A stretch of DNA of 12,209 nt, from assembly GCA_030037185.1 (NCBI GenBank), contig JASHRR010000728.1, forward strand, positions 1 to 12,209, given 5' to 3'. The notes under the pieces are model-generated. The model did not search any database. It worked only from the letters and a program-made list of their open reading frames with translations, and had not been told where the DNA came from. The stretch is from Xanthobacteraceae bacterium. GTDB lineage: Bacteria; Pseudomonadota; Alphaproteobacteria; Rhizobiales; Xanthobacteraceae. Position 1 is the first letter of the stretch. Each line of letters starts with the position of its first letter. The position numbers and the translations under genes were made by a program. Of this stretch, positions 1-6,494 are shown one piece after another.

Positions 1-1364
1 CGCGAGGCCCCATTTATGATGCCATTGGCGTTCTTTCTGTTGTCCTGGGTCAGCGTGATTTCATCGCAGGTGGAGCGCGACGGAATGTAGAGCAGTCGCG
101 TTTGCGGACTGTAGGAGGCTGACCAGAAATTGCTGCCGCCATCGTGGGATGGACACAGTTTCTTGGTGCGGTCTGAGAGCGTCTGATTTTGCAGACCAGA
201 GTACACCTGGATGTCCTTGTTGGGATCGTAGTCAACCGGCAATCCGGTCTTCTGGTCGATGCCTTTGGTCCAGTTTATTGGCTCCATGTAGGGCTTGGCG
301 AGCAGGGGCTGGCCGTTGGTGCGCTCGAACCCATACAAGAACCCGTTGCGCGCGGAGTGCACGACGAGCTTGCGCGGCTCGCCTGCGACAATGCCATCGA
401 TGAGAATGTGGGCGCCCGCGGCATCGTAGTCCCACATGTCTCCCGGCACGTACTGGTGATACCAGTTCATCTTCCCGGTGTCGGGGTCCCAGGAGATCAC
501 GCTGTTGGTGTAGAGATTGTCGCCCGGGCGGTAGTAGGGATCGTACATTGGTACCGGATTCCCGGTGCCCCACAGCACCTGGTTGCTGGCAACATCGTAG
601 GAGCCGGTGACCCACATCGCGCCGCCGCCGGTCCTCCATGCGTTGTTCCTGTCCTTCCAGGTCTCTGATCCGGGCTCTCCCGGCGCCGGCACCACGTATT
701 TGCGCCAGATCAGCTTGCCGGTGGCGCCGTCAAGCGCCACGATGAAATCGCGAACTCCGTGGTCTCCACCGGCGGCGCCGAGCACGATTTTGTCTTTTAC
801 GGCGAGCGGGGCAGCCGTGAGCTGAAGGTCGGCCTGACCGTCGGAAAGGTTGGCCTCCCAGGCAACTTTGCCCGTCTCCTTATCGGTCGCGATCACCCGC
901 GCCGGATAGTTCGCGACGGTGACAACGAGATTGCCCCACAACGCCGCGCCGCGGTTGGCGAGCGGCAGCTTTTCCTGGCCGGGGTCCATGCGCCAGACAA
1001 TGCGCCCCACCTCGCCTGAGCGGCCATCAATCTTGTACAGCACGCCCCATTGATCGACCACGTAGAGAAAACCGTCCTCGGCCAGCGGAGTGGATTCCAG
1101 GTTCTCGTCCACCGACGTGCCGCCGAGAGCAACCGCATAGGCAAGCCTGAGGTTCTTCACGTTCGATCGGTTGATGCGGGCGAGCGGTGAGTAGCGTTGC
1201 GCGTCATAGGTGCGATGGTTCATCAACCAATTCTGCGGCTCCCGGTCAGCATTGACGAGCCGGTCAAACGTGACCTCCGCGGCGGTCGCAGGAGTCGCGA
1301 CAGGCACAGCCAAACAGCCAATGAGAGCCGAGATTCCCGAAAAAAGCACGCATGGTCGAGACAT
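1..1364 (-). CDS. PQQ-dependent methanol/ethanol-type alcohol dehydrogenase, C-terminus cut by window edge
   Basis: Periplasmic quinoprotein that would oxidise an alcohol with PQQ and pass electrons to a cytochrome c. The frame is open for 454 residues from ATG 1364 and runs off the left edge. The family is usually about 550-600 residues, so roughly the last fifth is missing. The start follows a strong AGGAAGGGAGG site. Residues 1-29 form a Sec signal (hydrophobic core, then ATAA). Family landmarks seen: NW...RYSPL near 45-61, the propeller phrase LDGATGKLIW (211-220), GGGAMW with the PQQ-stacking Trp at 251, GTGNP with a metal-ligand Asn at 269, and WDYD at 311-314. Asp312 fits the catalytic base. 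Asp314 sits at the +2 position that marks lanthanide-using XoxF/ExaF/PedH types. The usual metal-ligand Glu is an Asp (D201 in GGDHG). The vicinal Cys-Cys normally just before NRG is absent (PLANRG, 134-139). It appears co-transcribed with the upstream membrane hydrolase gene. The family is certain; the alcohol is unknown. Confidence 0.93.
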   Translation of the reverse strand, partial: MSRPCVLFSGISALIGCLAVPVATPATAAEVTFDRLVNADREPQNWLMNHRTYDAQRYSPLARINRSNVKNLRLAYAVALGGTSVDENLESTPLAEDGFLYVVDQWGVLYKIDGRSGEVGRIVWRMDPGQEKLPLANRGAALWGNLVVTVANYPARVIATDKETGKVAWEANLSDGQADLQLTAAPLAVKDKIVLGAAGGDHGVRDFIVALDGATGKLIWRKYVVPAPGEPGSETWKDRNNAWRTGGGAMWVTGSYDVASNQVLWGTGNPVPMYDPYYRPGDNLYTNSVISWDPDTGKMNWYHQYVPGDMWDYDAAGAHILIDGIVAGEPRKLVVHSARNGFLYGFERTNGQPLLAKPYMEPINWTKGIDQKTGLPVDYDPNKDIQVYSGLQNQTLSDRTKKLCPSHDGGSNFWSASYSPQTRLLYIPSRSTCDEITLTQDNRKNANGIINGAS

Positions 1365-1369
1365 GGCGT

Positions 1370-1378
1370 CCTCCCTTC
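1370..1378 (-). promoter_or_regulatory. Ribosome binding site of the PQQ dehydrogenase in a 14-bp junction
   Basis: Read on the minus strand, a GGAAGGGAGG purine run lies just before ATG 1364. It fills the short gap after the TAG stop (1381-1379) of the upstream gene. This placement supports the start chosen and suggests translational coupling with the preceding gene. Confidence 0.7.
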
Positions 1379-2035
1379 CTATGACAGGTTGCCGTTCGGC
1401 TGCTTCAAGCGAGCTTCTTGCCGAACAGCTCCCTTGTCAATCGGATGCCGCAGCCCGAACAGAGAGGGTCCGATTTCGTTCCTCGGCTGCGAGCTGGCGC
1501 AAAGCCGCCGAACTTTGCGCAGGCCGAGGATCGTGCCGGCAATGATGCTGCTTGGAATACACACCCACAAAAACTCGCTCCACAGGACATCGAGTCCACG
1601 GGCGCTCAGAAAAGCGAGCCCGATCGGTGACACTTTGATGGGGCGGAACGGAAAAAAGTAGCGCGTGTCATCGAATGGGGCGAAAAAGGCGACGCCCAAG
1701 CCGCCATCGGTCATCGCGTCCAGAACGCCGTGCGATGCCGTCACGGCAAAGAAGTAGGAAAACAGCAGAAATCTCGTCGATTTCTGCGGGACTCGGGGAA
1801 AAGCCAGCAGCGTTACGATCAAACTCAAAGAAATCGCGAAGACGAGCGAATGTGACAGACCGCGATGCCCCAGCATATCCTGGTACCTGATTCCGAGGGG
1901 GAAACCAAGCACATCGATGTCCGGCAGAATCGAGCACACCACCGACAGCAACCACAAACGTGCCGGCACGCGAGCGGCAATCAAGCTCTTGCCGAGCAGG
2001 GCGGCGACGAACCCGTGGGTGACAATCGTCGGCAT
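1379..2035 (-). CDS. DUF457/YdjM-family membrane-bound metal-dependent hydrolase
   Basis: A 218-residue inner-membrane protein of the YbcI/YdjM (DUF457) family, annotated as membrane-bound metal-dependent hydrolases; the natural substrate is not established. The motifs are the family's: MPTIVTHG at the N-terminus (H7), LPDID (D39, D41), HRGLSHS (H57, H61) and SHGVLDAMTD (H102, D106, D110). These His/Asp residues would build a metal site at the membrane face. Hydrophobic segments lie near 9-45, 62-80, 88-104 and 150-172. The last 40 or so residues are polar and look poorly conserved. The start is chosen because MPT-x-x-TH is the family's N-terminus, although no Shine-Dalgarno precedes it. The start codon lies within one arm of an inverted repeat (2031-2040 with 2072-2081). 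The gene sits 14 bp upstream of the PQQ dehydrogenase, so the two probably share a transcript, an unusual pairing with no obvious functional link. Confidence 0.85.
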   Translation of the reverse strand: MPTIVTHGFVAALLGKSLIAARVPARLWLLSVVCSILPDIDVLGFPLGIRYQDMLGHRGLSHSLVFAISLSLIVTLLAFPRVPQKSTRFLLFSYFFAVTASHGVLDAMTDGGLGVAFFAPFDDTRYFFPFRPIKVSPIGLAFLSARGLDVLWSEFLWVCIPSSIIAGTILGLRKVRRLCASSQPRNEIGPSLFGLRHPIDKGAVRQEARLKQPNGNLS

Positions 2036-2081
2036 GAGAAGATCATTCGAATGGACGTGTCTACCCGATTTTTCTCATGCC
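2031..2081 (-). promoter_or_regulatory. Inverted repeat over the start codon of the DUF457 gene
   Basis: The 10-mer GGCATGAGAA (2031-2040) recurs as its exact reverse complement TTCTCATGCC (2072-2081), with 31 bases between. In the minus-strand transcript the two arms could pair and bury the AUG of the DUF457 gene. The upstream arm also contains an ATG that opens a five-codon frame (MRKIG, stop at 2061-2063). It could be a translational control hairpin, a binding site for a dimeric regulator, or chance. No function is shown. Confidence 0.4.
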
Positions 2082-2295
2082 CGATCGTGGGTTACAAGAT
2101 CAACGGGGACGCTTCATGAGACCCGACAAAGCGGGCCGCCATCTCGCCGCGCCATGCTGACCAAGCGCAATGTGGGCCATTGGCGAACGCTATTATTGCG
2201 TTGCTTGCGCCGCGTTGCTTGTTGACAATGACGCGGCATGTCGGAGCCGCACGCCGGGGTACCGACCGCGCGTGCCGCAAGCGAGGAGAACGGCT
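2036..2295. other. Divergent intergenic region between the DUF457 gene and the amidase gene
   Basis: This 260-base spacer must hold the promoters of both divergent units. It contains the inverted repeat described separately. A perfect TTGACA hexamer lies at 2222-2227 on the plus strand, but nothing like a -10 box follows at 16-18 bases. A TATTAT lies at 2191-2196 without a good -35. No convincing promoter pair was found on either strand, and no RNA gene was recognised. An open frame continues upstream of the amidase start to an ATG at 2170, but its translation looks like non-coding sequence. Confidence 0.5.
2283..2288 (+). promoter_or_regulatory. Shine-Dalgarno that fixes the TTG start of the amidase
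   Basis: GAGGAG stands seven bases before TTG 2296. The TTG opens a clean Sec signal peptide. The in-frame ATG at 2170 lacks such a site and would place 42 polar, unconserved residues before the signal. The downstream TTG is therefore preferred. Confidence 0.65.
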
Positions 2296-3858
2296 TTGCA
2301 ACGTCTGATCGGAGTGTCGTTGGCGTGGGCGATGGTGATCCCTGCTACGTCGTCAATCCTCGCCCAGCAAGGCCCGTTCCACTTCGAGGAGGCGACGATC
2401 GCCGGCATCCACACTGCGCTCGCCACTGGCCAGTTGACCTGCACGCAGCTCACCAGGCGCTACCTCGACCGGATCGCCGCCTACAACCTGCACGGCCCTG
2501 CACTGCACGCGATTATTACGGTTAATCCATTAGCCATGGAGACCGCGGCCGAGATGGACCGCCGCTTTCGGGCAGACTCCGCGACAGCCGGGCCGCTGCA
2601 CTGCATTCCGACAATCCTCAAGGACAACTTCAATACATTTGACATGCCGACGACCGGCGGCAATATCAGCATGAAGACGTCCCTGCCGCCCGCCGACGCC
2701 TTCACGGTGGCCAGGATACGTAAGGCCGGGGCGCTGATCCTCGCCAAGGCGAACTTGCAGGAGTTTGCGCGCGGCGGGATGTCGATTTCGAGCCTGGGCG
2801 GGCAGGTGCGCAACCCTTACGATCTCAGCCGCACTCCGGGCGGCTCCAGCGGCGGCACAGGTGCGGCGATTGCGGCGAATTTCGCGGTGCTGGGAACCGG
2901 CAGCGATACCGGCCAGTCGGTGCGATCTCCCGCCTCCGCCAACAACCTCGTCGGCATTCGCCCAACCCGCGGCCTTGTGAGCCGGGCCGGTGTCATTCCC
3001 AACAGCCTGACCCAGGACGAGGTGGGCCCGATCGCGCGTACGGTGACTGACGCGGCGCTGCTGCTCGACGTGATGGCCGGTTACGACGCGGCCGATCCGA
3101 TCACCGCATTCGGCAAGGGTCACATCCCGGCAAGCTACGCGCAGGCCCTGGGCGCCGATGCCCTGAGAGGCGCGCGCATCGGCGTCGTCACGAACCTGTT
3201 CGGCACGGCGGAGCGCCATCAGGAAGTCAACCAGGTGATGGAGCGCGTGATCTCGAAAATGGCGGAGCTCGGTGCGACGATGGTCCGCTTCGAGCTTGCC
3301 GGATACGACGCGCTTTCTGGCTCGGTCAGCACGTCGCAATTCGAGGCCCGCACCGTGATGGATCGCTATTTCGCGACACTCGGCCCCAACGCTCCGATCA
3401 AGAGCTTTGCGGAACTGGTCGCGGCCAAGACCTCCGTGGTGCAGAGGACGCTTGAAGCCGAGCTTGGCGTTATCGACGGCATGAACAGCCCGGCCTATAA
3501 GGACCGGATGCTGAACCGCGACAAGTTGCGGCTCGCGGTGGCGGCCAAAATGGCCGATCTCAACCTCGACGCCATCCTCTACCCGCTGCAGAAAATCCTG
3601 GTGGCGCCGGTGACGGCCGAGGACCAACTGGAGCGCAACGGCACGCTTTCCAGCGGCACCGGCTTCCCGGCGGTTGACTTTCCAGGAGGGTTCTCGACCC
3701 CGACCGCGTCGGCGCCGCTCGGCGTGCCGGTGGGCGCCGAACTTCTCGGCCTCGACTATTCCGAGGCCAAGCTCCTCGCCTTGGCCTACGCGTTCGAACA
3801 GGCGAGCGGGCTGCGCAAACCGCCGAAAAGCACGCCGCCGCTTGCCAACGAGCCGTAG
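2296..3858 (+). CDS. Exported amidase-signature-family hydrolase (TTG start)
   Basis: A 520-residue serine hydrolase of the amidase signature family, which cleaves carboxamides (some members esters) to the acid plus ammonia or an amine. The Ser-cisSer-Lys triad can be placed by motif: Lys109 in TILKDN, cis-Ser184 in PGGSSGG and nucleophile Ser208 in DTGQSVRSP. The 24-residue spacing between the two serines matches that of fatty-acid amide hydrolase. The oxyanion loop reads TGQS rather than the common GGS, a tolerated variation. NxxGIRPTRGLVSR and the GPIARTVTDAALLLDVMAG phrase follow, as is typical. The first 23 or so residues (MQRLIGVSLAW to SILAQ) form a Sec signal, so the enzyme should be periplasmic or secreted, unlike cytoplasmic GatA. 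The C-terminal domain is complete. It is divergent from the DUF457/PQQ operon and is followed by a 345-base spacer. The substrate is unknown; GatA and indoleacetamide hydrolase roles are unlikely because of the signal peptide and lack of partners. Confidence 0.93.
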   Translation: MQRLIGVSLAWAMVIPATSSILAQQGPFHFEEATIAGIHTALATGQLTCTQLTRRYLDRIAAYNLHGPALHAIITVNPLAMETAAEMDRRFRADSATAGPLHCIPTILKDNFNTFDMPTTGGNISMKTSLPPADAFTVARIRKAGALILAKANLQEFARGGMSISSLGGQVRNPYDLSRTPGGSSGGTGAAIAANFAVLGTGSDTGQSVRSPASANNLVGIRPTRGLVSRAGVIPNSLTQDEVGPIARTVTDAALLLDVMAGYDAADPITAFGKGHIPASYAQALGADALRGARIGVVTNLFGTAERHQEVNQVMERVISKMAELGATMVRFELAGYDALSGSVSTSQFEARTVMDRYFATLGPNAPIKSFAELVAAKTSVVQRTLEAELGVIDGMNSPAYKDRMLNRDKLRLAVAAKMADLNLDAILYPLQKILVAPVTAEDQLERNGTLSSGTGFPAVDFPGGFSTPTASAPLGVPVGAELLGLDYSEAKLLALAYAFEQASGLRKPPKSTPPLANEP

Positions 3859-4203
3859 CGGAGAGCGCCGAGTGGCAGCGGGCCAAACCAGATCCATACG
3901 CGATCCTGAGTGGAATAATTCAGGACCTGCGCGGTCCCCTGATGAGATGGCATCGCCTCTGCGCCGTCACGACCGCCGGTCGCACGCCTCCATGGTCTGG
4001 CGCGCCTTCAGTCGGAAAGGCGTGGATGGCCGGGACCGCGGGACGCCGAATGAATGGTTCAACATGACCGACGGCACTCAAGCTCGACCAGCCGGCCCTC
4101 GGTCGGGACCCGGGACCGACCTGAAATTTGCTCGGTGCTGGCTGTTGCCAAAACCGCGATGACTGCTGGCAAAAGCTCTCTCATTGCAATACGGAGTACT
4201 GCG
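3859..4203. other. Non-coding spacer between amidase and the next gene
   Basis: 345 bases without a convincing gene; the open frames crossing it translate to Arg/Pro-rich, unconserved sequence. It holds three small dyads: TCCTGA/TCAGGA (3904-3909 with 3920-3925), GGTCGG/CCGACC (4101-4106 with 4116-4121) and TTGCCA/TGGCAA (4145-4150 with 4167-4172). The last lies about 30 bases before the next gene's start and could be an operator. None has a T-tract. No promoter was identified with confidence. Confidence 0.5.
3904..3925 (+). terminator. Weak hairpin downstream of the amidase
   Basis: TCCTGA and TCAGGA form a six-pair stem, extendable by one G-U pair, with a loop of 8-10 bases, 45 bases after the amidase stop. 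There is no following T-run, so termination activity is doubtful. Confidence 0.2.
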
Positions 4204-5124
4204 ATGTGCAAATCCGATAAGGGTCCCAATCTCCGTCGCGATCCATTCACAGCGCTGCGGCGCCGCCGCCGCACTATGGCTCTCGTCGCGATCGGTGCGG
4301 CTGTTGCGACCGGCCCTTGCCTGCTCGCGCCGGCTTTGGCGGCCGGCCAGGGATCGGCCGAAAACAAAATTCCTCATCTGGCTTCGGCCCAGTTTGCCTG
4401 GCTCGCCTTGGGTGTGGATTGGCTGGACCCGCCGGCGGGGCGGGGCCCGATCCGGCAGGACCCGGCCTATCCGTTCCATGGCAACCGGGATGGCCCCGGC
4501 CAAGTGACGCCGCACATCGGCAACACCAAGGACCCGGTGCTCAAGCCGTGGGCGGCGCGGCAGATGCAGGACTCTAACGACGAGGTGTTGAGAGGCAAGC
4601 GCGCACTGCCGTTTTCCGCGCAATCGACGTGCTATCCGGGCGGCGTGCCGGAGCAATTGCTGACGCCGGCCCAGCCGTTCTACTTCATCCAGACACCCAA
4701 GGAGGTGTGGATGATCTGGGAGAGCGATCATATGGTGCGTCGCGTCTACATGACTGACCAGCATTCACCAGCCGTGAGGCCGTCTTGGTTCGGTGAGTCG
4801 ATCGGTCATTACGAAGGCGGCGACACGCTGGTGGTCGATACGATCGGGCTTCAGGCCCACAACAGCTTTCTCGATTGGTTCCGCACACCGCACAGCGAGA
4901 GGCTGCACGTCATCGAGCGGTTTAGGCTGTCGGCCGATGGCGGGACGCTGGAAGCCGTGGTCAAAGTCGACGACCCGGACACTTTCAACGAACCGCTCTA
5001 CATGATGCGACGTTGGCGCAAGGTGCCAAACCCGCTGTTGGAGATGGTGTGCGCCGAAAACAACGGCGATCGTTTCGGCGAGAACCTATTCCCGATCCCG
5101 CAGGCCGAAGGGCCGGATTTCTGA
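4204..5124 (+). CDS. Exported protein of a soil-bacterial family of unknown function
   Basis: A 306-residue protein whose function I cannot name. The ATG at 4204 has GGAG seven bases upstream and is preferred over the in-frame ATG at 4054. The N-terminus is arginine-rich (19-23) before a hydrophobic stretch ending PALAAG near 44-48, consistent with Tat or Sec export. The mature part carries phrases I recall from a family that is abundant and often multi-copy in acidobacterial and other soil genomes: C143 in TCYPGGVP, a FYFIQTPKEVWMIWESDH stretch (159-176), RRVYMTDQHSP (179-189), YEGGDTLVVDTIG (203-215), PHSERLHVIERF (229-240), DDPDTFNEP (256-264) and VCAENN with C283. The two cysteines could form a disulfide. 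No catalytic triad or cofactor motif is evident. It is flanked by exported hydrolases, which suggests a periplasmic role in the same degradative context. The family link is from memory, not a search. Confidence 0.8.
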   Translation: MCKSDKGPNLRRDPFTALRRRRRTMALVAIGAAVATGPCLLAPALAAGQGSAENKIPHLASAQFAWLALGVDWLDPPAGRGPIRQDPAYPFHGNRDGPGQVTPHIGNTKDPVLKPWAARQMQDSNDEVLRGKRALPFSAQSTCYPGGVPEQLLTPAQPFYFIQTPKEVWMIWESDHMVRRVYMTDQHSPAVRPSWFGESIGHYEGGDTLVVDTIGLQAHNSFLDWFRTPHSERLHVIERFRLSADGGTLEAVVKVDDPDTFNEPLYMMRRWRKVPNPLLEMVCAENNGDRFGENLFPIPQAEGPDF

Positions 5125-5387
5125 ATAGCGCAAACGCGAGCCAAAATATTGATAACCTTCCTCACGCCGTGCCGACACGCGTCGTGCGCGACATCTTGTT
5201 GCATCAGTGCGTGCGTACCGCGATCTGACAACAGAGGAAGCACGGGTGGCATTGAGAGCCTTCAGCCCCAACAGGTCCCGTGCTAGAAGGTCGAGGTGGG
5301 ACCGCACCCGAAAAATCTACGGCAGTCGGTCCGCTACGCTTCGAGCGGCACGCATGTGCGATGAGGAGTGATCAGGGAGGCGCGCCA
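5125..5387. other. Non-coding spacer before the alpha/beta hydrolase gene
   Basis: 263 bases with no supportable gene. The hydrolase frame is open upstream to an ATG at 5280, but that stretch lacks a ribosome site and a signal-like sequence. A GGTCCC/GGGACC dyad (5274-5279 with 5298-5303) has an 18-base loop and no T-tract. No promoter pair stood out. Confidence 0.4.
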
Positions 5388-6239
5388 ATGGATCCGAACA
5401 GACGCAATATCGTGGCAACGGGTGTCGCGGCGGCAACGATGGCCGCAGCGCCGCAAGTGTTCGCCCAGCAGACGGGACAAGGCGGAACTGCCAAATTCTA
5501 TGAAAAAGGCTCCGTGCGTATCCGTTACGACGAGGCCGGTTCGGGCTTCCCGTTGTTGCTGATTGCCGGCGGGGGACTGAACTCGGTGATGGCCGGGCTG
5601 GCGACCAGCCCGTTCAATCCGATCGAGGAGTTCAAGGGGGAGTACCGCTGCGTCTTCGCCGACCTGCGCAATGCCAATCCCGGCCAGTCCAGCGGGCCGC
5701 TGGAGATCGACCGACCGTGGGATTCCTACACCGATGACCATCTCGGGCTGATGGATCACCTGGGGATCGACAAGTTCATGGTGTTGGGCTTCTGCATCGG
5801 TGGCCCGTTCATCTGGAACCTGTTGAAGCGAGCGCCTGGTCGTGTCGTCGCCGCCGTGCCGGCGCAACCCGTTGGGTTCCGGCCGGAGATGCCCACGGTC
5901 CTCTACGACAACGGAATGACCACTTGGGGTCCGGAACTGATCAAGCGCAGACCTGAGATCACGATGGAGATGCTAGACAAGTTTTTGACCAAGATGTATC
6001 GCACCAACGACTTCGTCTTGACCGTGACCCGCGATTTTGTGCGCAATTGCCAGACCCCCGTCCTGATCCTGCCGGACGACATCCCGGCGCATCCCTACGC
6101 TGTCGCCATGGAGTGCGCAATGCTTGCACCGAAGGCCGAAGTGAGCATGTATCCGTGGAAGGAACCCAAGGAGCGGATTGCGCTGGCGGTGCGGCAGGTG
6201 CGTTCCTTCCTGCGGGCGCATCTACGGGCTGCTGCTTAG
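5388..6239 (+). CDS. Tat-exported alpha/beta hydrolase with Cys at the nucleophile position
   Basis: A 283-residue alpha/beta-hydrolase-fold protein. The ATG at 5388 is preceded by AGGGAGG seven bases upstream and begins MDPNRRNIVATG, a twin-arginine signal ending near VFAQQ (24-28). The fold is clear: LLLIAGGGLNS (57-66, oxyanion region), a FADLRNANPGQS strand-turn (90-101), and the nucleophile elbow GFCIGG at 134-139. The elbow carries Cys136 where most relatives have Ser. Cys at this place is known from dienelactone hydrolase. After TPVLILPDD (223-231) a possible acid (D230 or D231) is followed at once by H235 in IPAHPY. The usual late Gly-His motif is replaced by YPWKEPKERIA (255-265), with no His. 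The related proteins I recall from rhizobial genomes share these features, so this seems a real subfamily. It may be a hydrolase with altered chemistry. The substrate is unknown. It is followed by a GC-rich hairpin 15 bases after the stop. Confidence 0.88.
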   Translation: MDPNRRNIVATGVAAATMAAAPQVFAQQTGQGGTAKFYEKGSVRIRYDEAGSGFPLLLIAGGGLNSVMAGLATSPFNPIEEFKGEYRCVFADLRNANPGQSSGPLEIDRPWDSYTDDHLGLMDHLGIDKFMVLGFCIGGPFIWNLLKRAPGRVVAAVPAQPVGFRPEMPTVLYDNGMTTWGPELIKRRPEITMEMLDKFLTKMYRTNDFVLTVTRDFVRNCQTPVLILPDDIPAHPYAVAMECAMLAPKAEVSMYPWKEPKERIALAVRQVRSFLRAHLRAAA

Positions 6240-6254
6240 GCGGCTTGCCAGCGA

Positions 6255-6280
6255 CAGGGCGGCAAGTGCCCGCCGCCCTG
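6255..6280 (+). terminator. GC-rich hairpin after the alpha/beta hydrolase
   Basis: CAGGGCGGC (6255-6263) and GCCGCCCTG (6272-6280) form a perfect nine-pair stem with an eight-base loop, starting 15 bases after the TAG stop. It lacks a T-tract, so it is either a Rho-assisted end or a 3'-end stabiliser. Its position directly after a gene in a non-coding spacer argues that it ends or protects that transcript. Confidence 0.5.
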
Positions 6281-6494
6281 CAACAGGCGCGGCAATAGGA
6301 TTCGACCCTGCGGCCAGGCGGTGATGACGGGTCAGGAGCGGCGGGCCTGCTTTAGCTTCGACATCGACGCAAGAGGTAGCCTGGCCCGACTTGAAGGCAC
6401 GAGGCGCAAATGTCCCCCAAGGACTCCGCGACGCTTGCGCGCCGCGTGTGCGGGCGGGCGCGCCAGAACAATCTTTGACAAGGGAGGAGCCATC
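6281..6494. other. Non-coding spacer and leader of the lactonase gene
   Basis: No gene is supported here. The lactonase frame is open upstream to an ATG at 6321, but the translation is Arg-rich and lies before a perfect Tat signal, so it is read as leader. The ribosome site AGGGAGGA (6481-6488) closes the region. No promoter was identified. Confidence 0.4.

Noticed and set aside
1197..1661. Plus-strand frame spanning the junction of the first two genes
   Set aside because: It is antisense to both the signal-peptide end of the PQQ enzyme and the DUF457 C-terminus, and has no motif.
2222..2227. TTGACA as a -35 box for the amidase
   Set aside because: No hexamer resembling TATAAT occurs 16-18 bases downstream, so a promoter is not supported by this hexamer alone.
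2170..2295. Longer N-terminus for the amidase from ATG 2170
   Set aside because: No ribosome site, polar unconserved residues before the signal peptide, and a well-placed GAGGAG before TTG 2296.
2530..3897. A 455-codon open frame antisense to the amidase
   Set aside because: It lies opposite a clearly conserved enzyme, its translation is Arg/His/Gly-rich without motifs, and long antisense frames are expected in GC-rich DNA.
4145..4172. TTGCCA/TGGCAA dyad before the orphan gene as a regulator operator
   Set aside because: Only six bases per arm with a 16-base gap; such pairs arise readily by chance and no regulator gene is nearby.
4078..4764. A 228-codon minus-strand frame opposite the orphan exported protein
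   Set aside because: It is antisense to conserved coding sequence and its translation has no recognisable domain.
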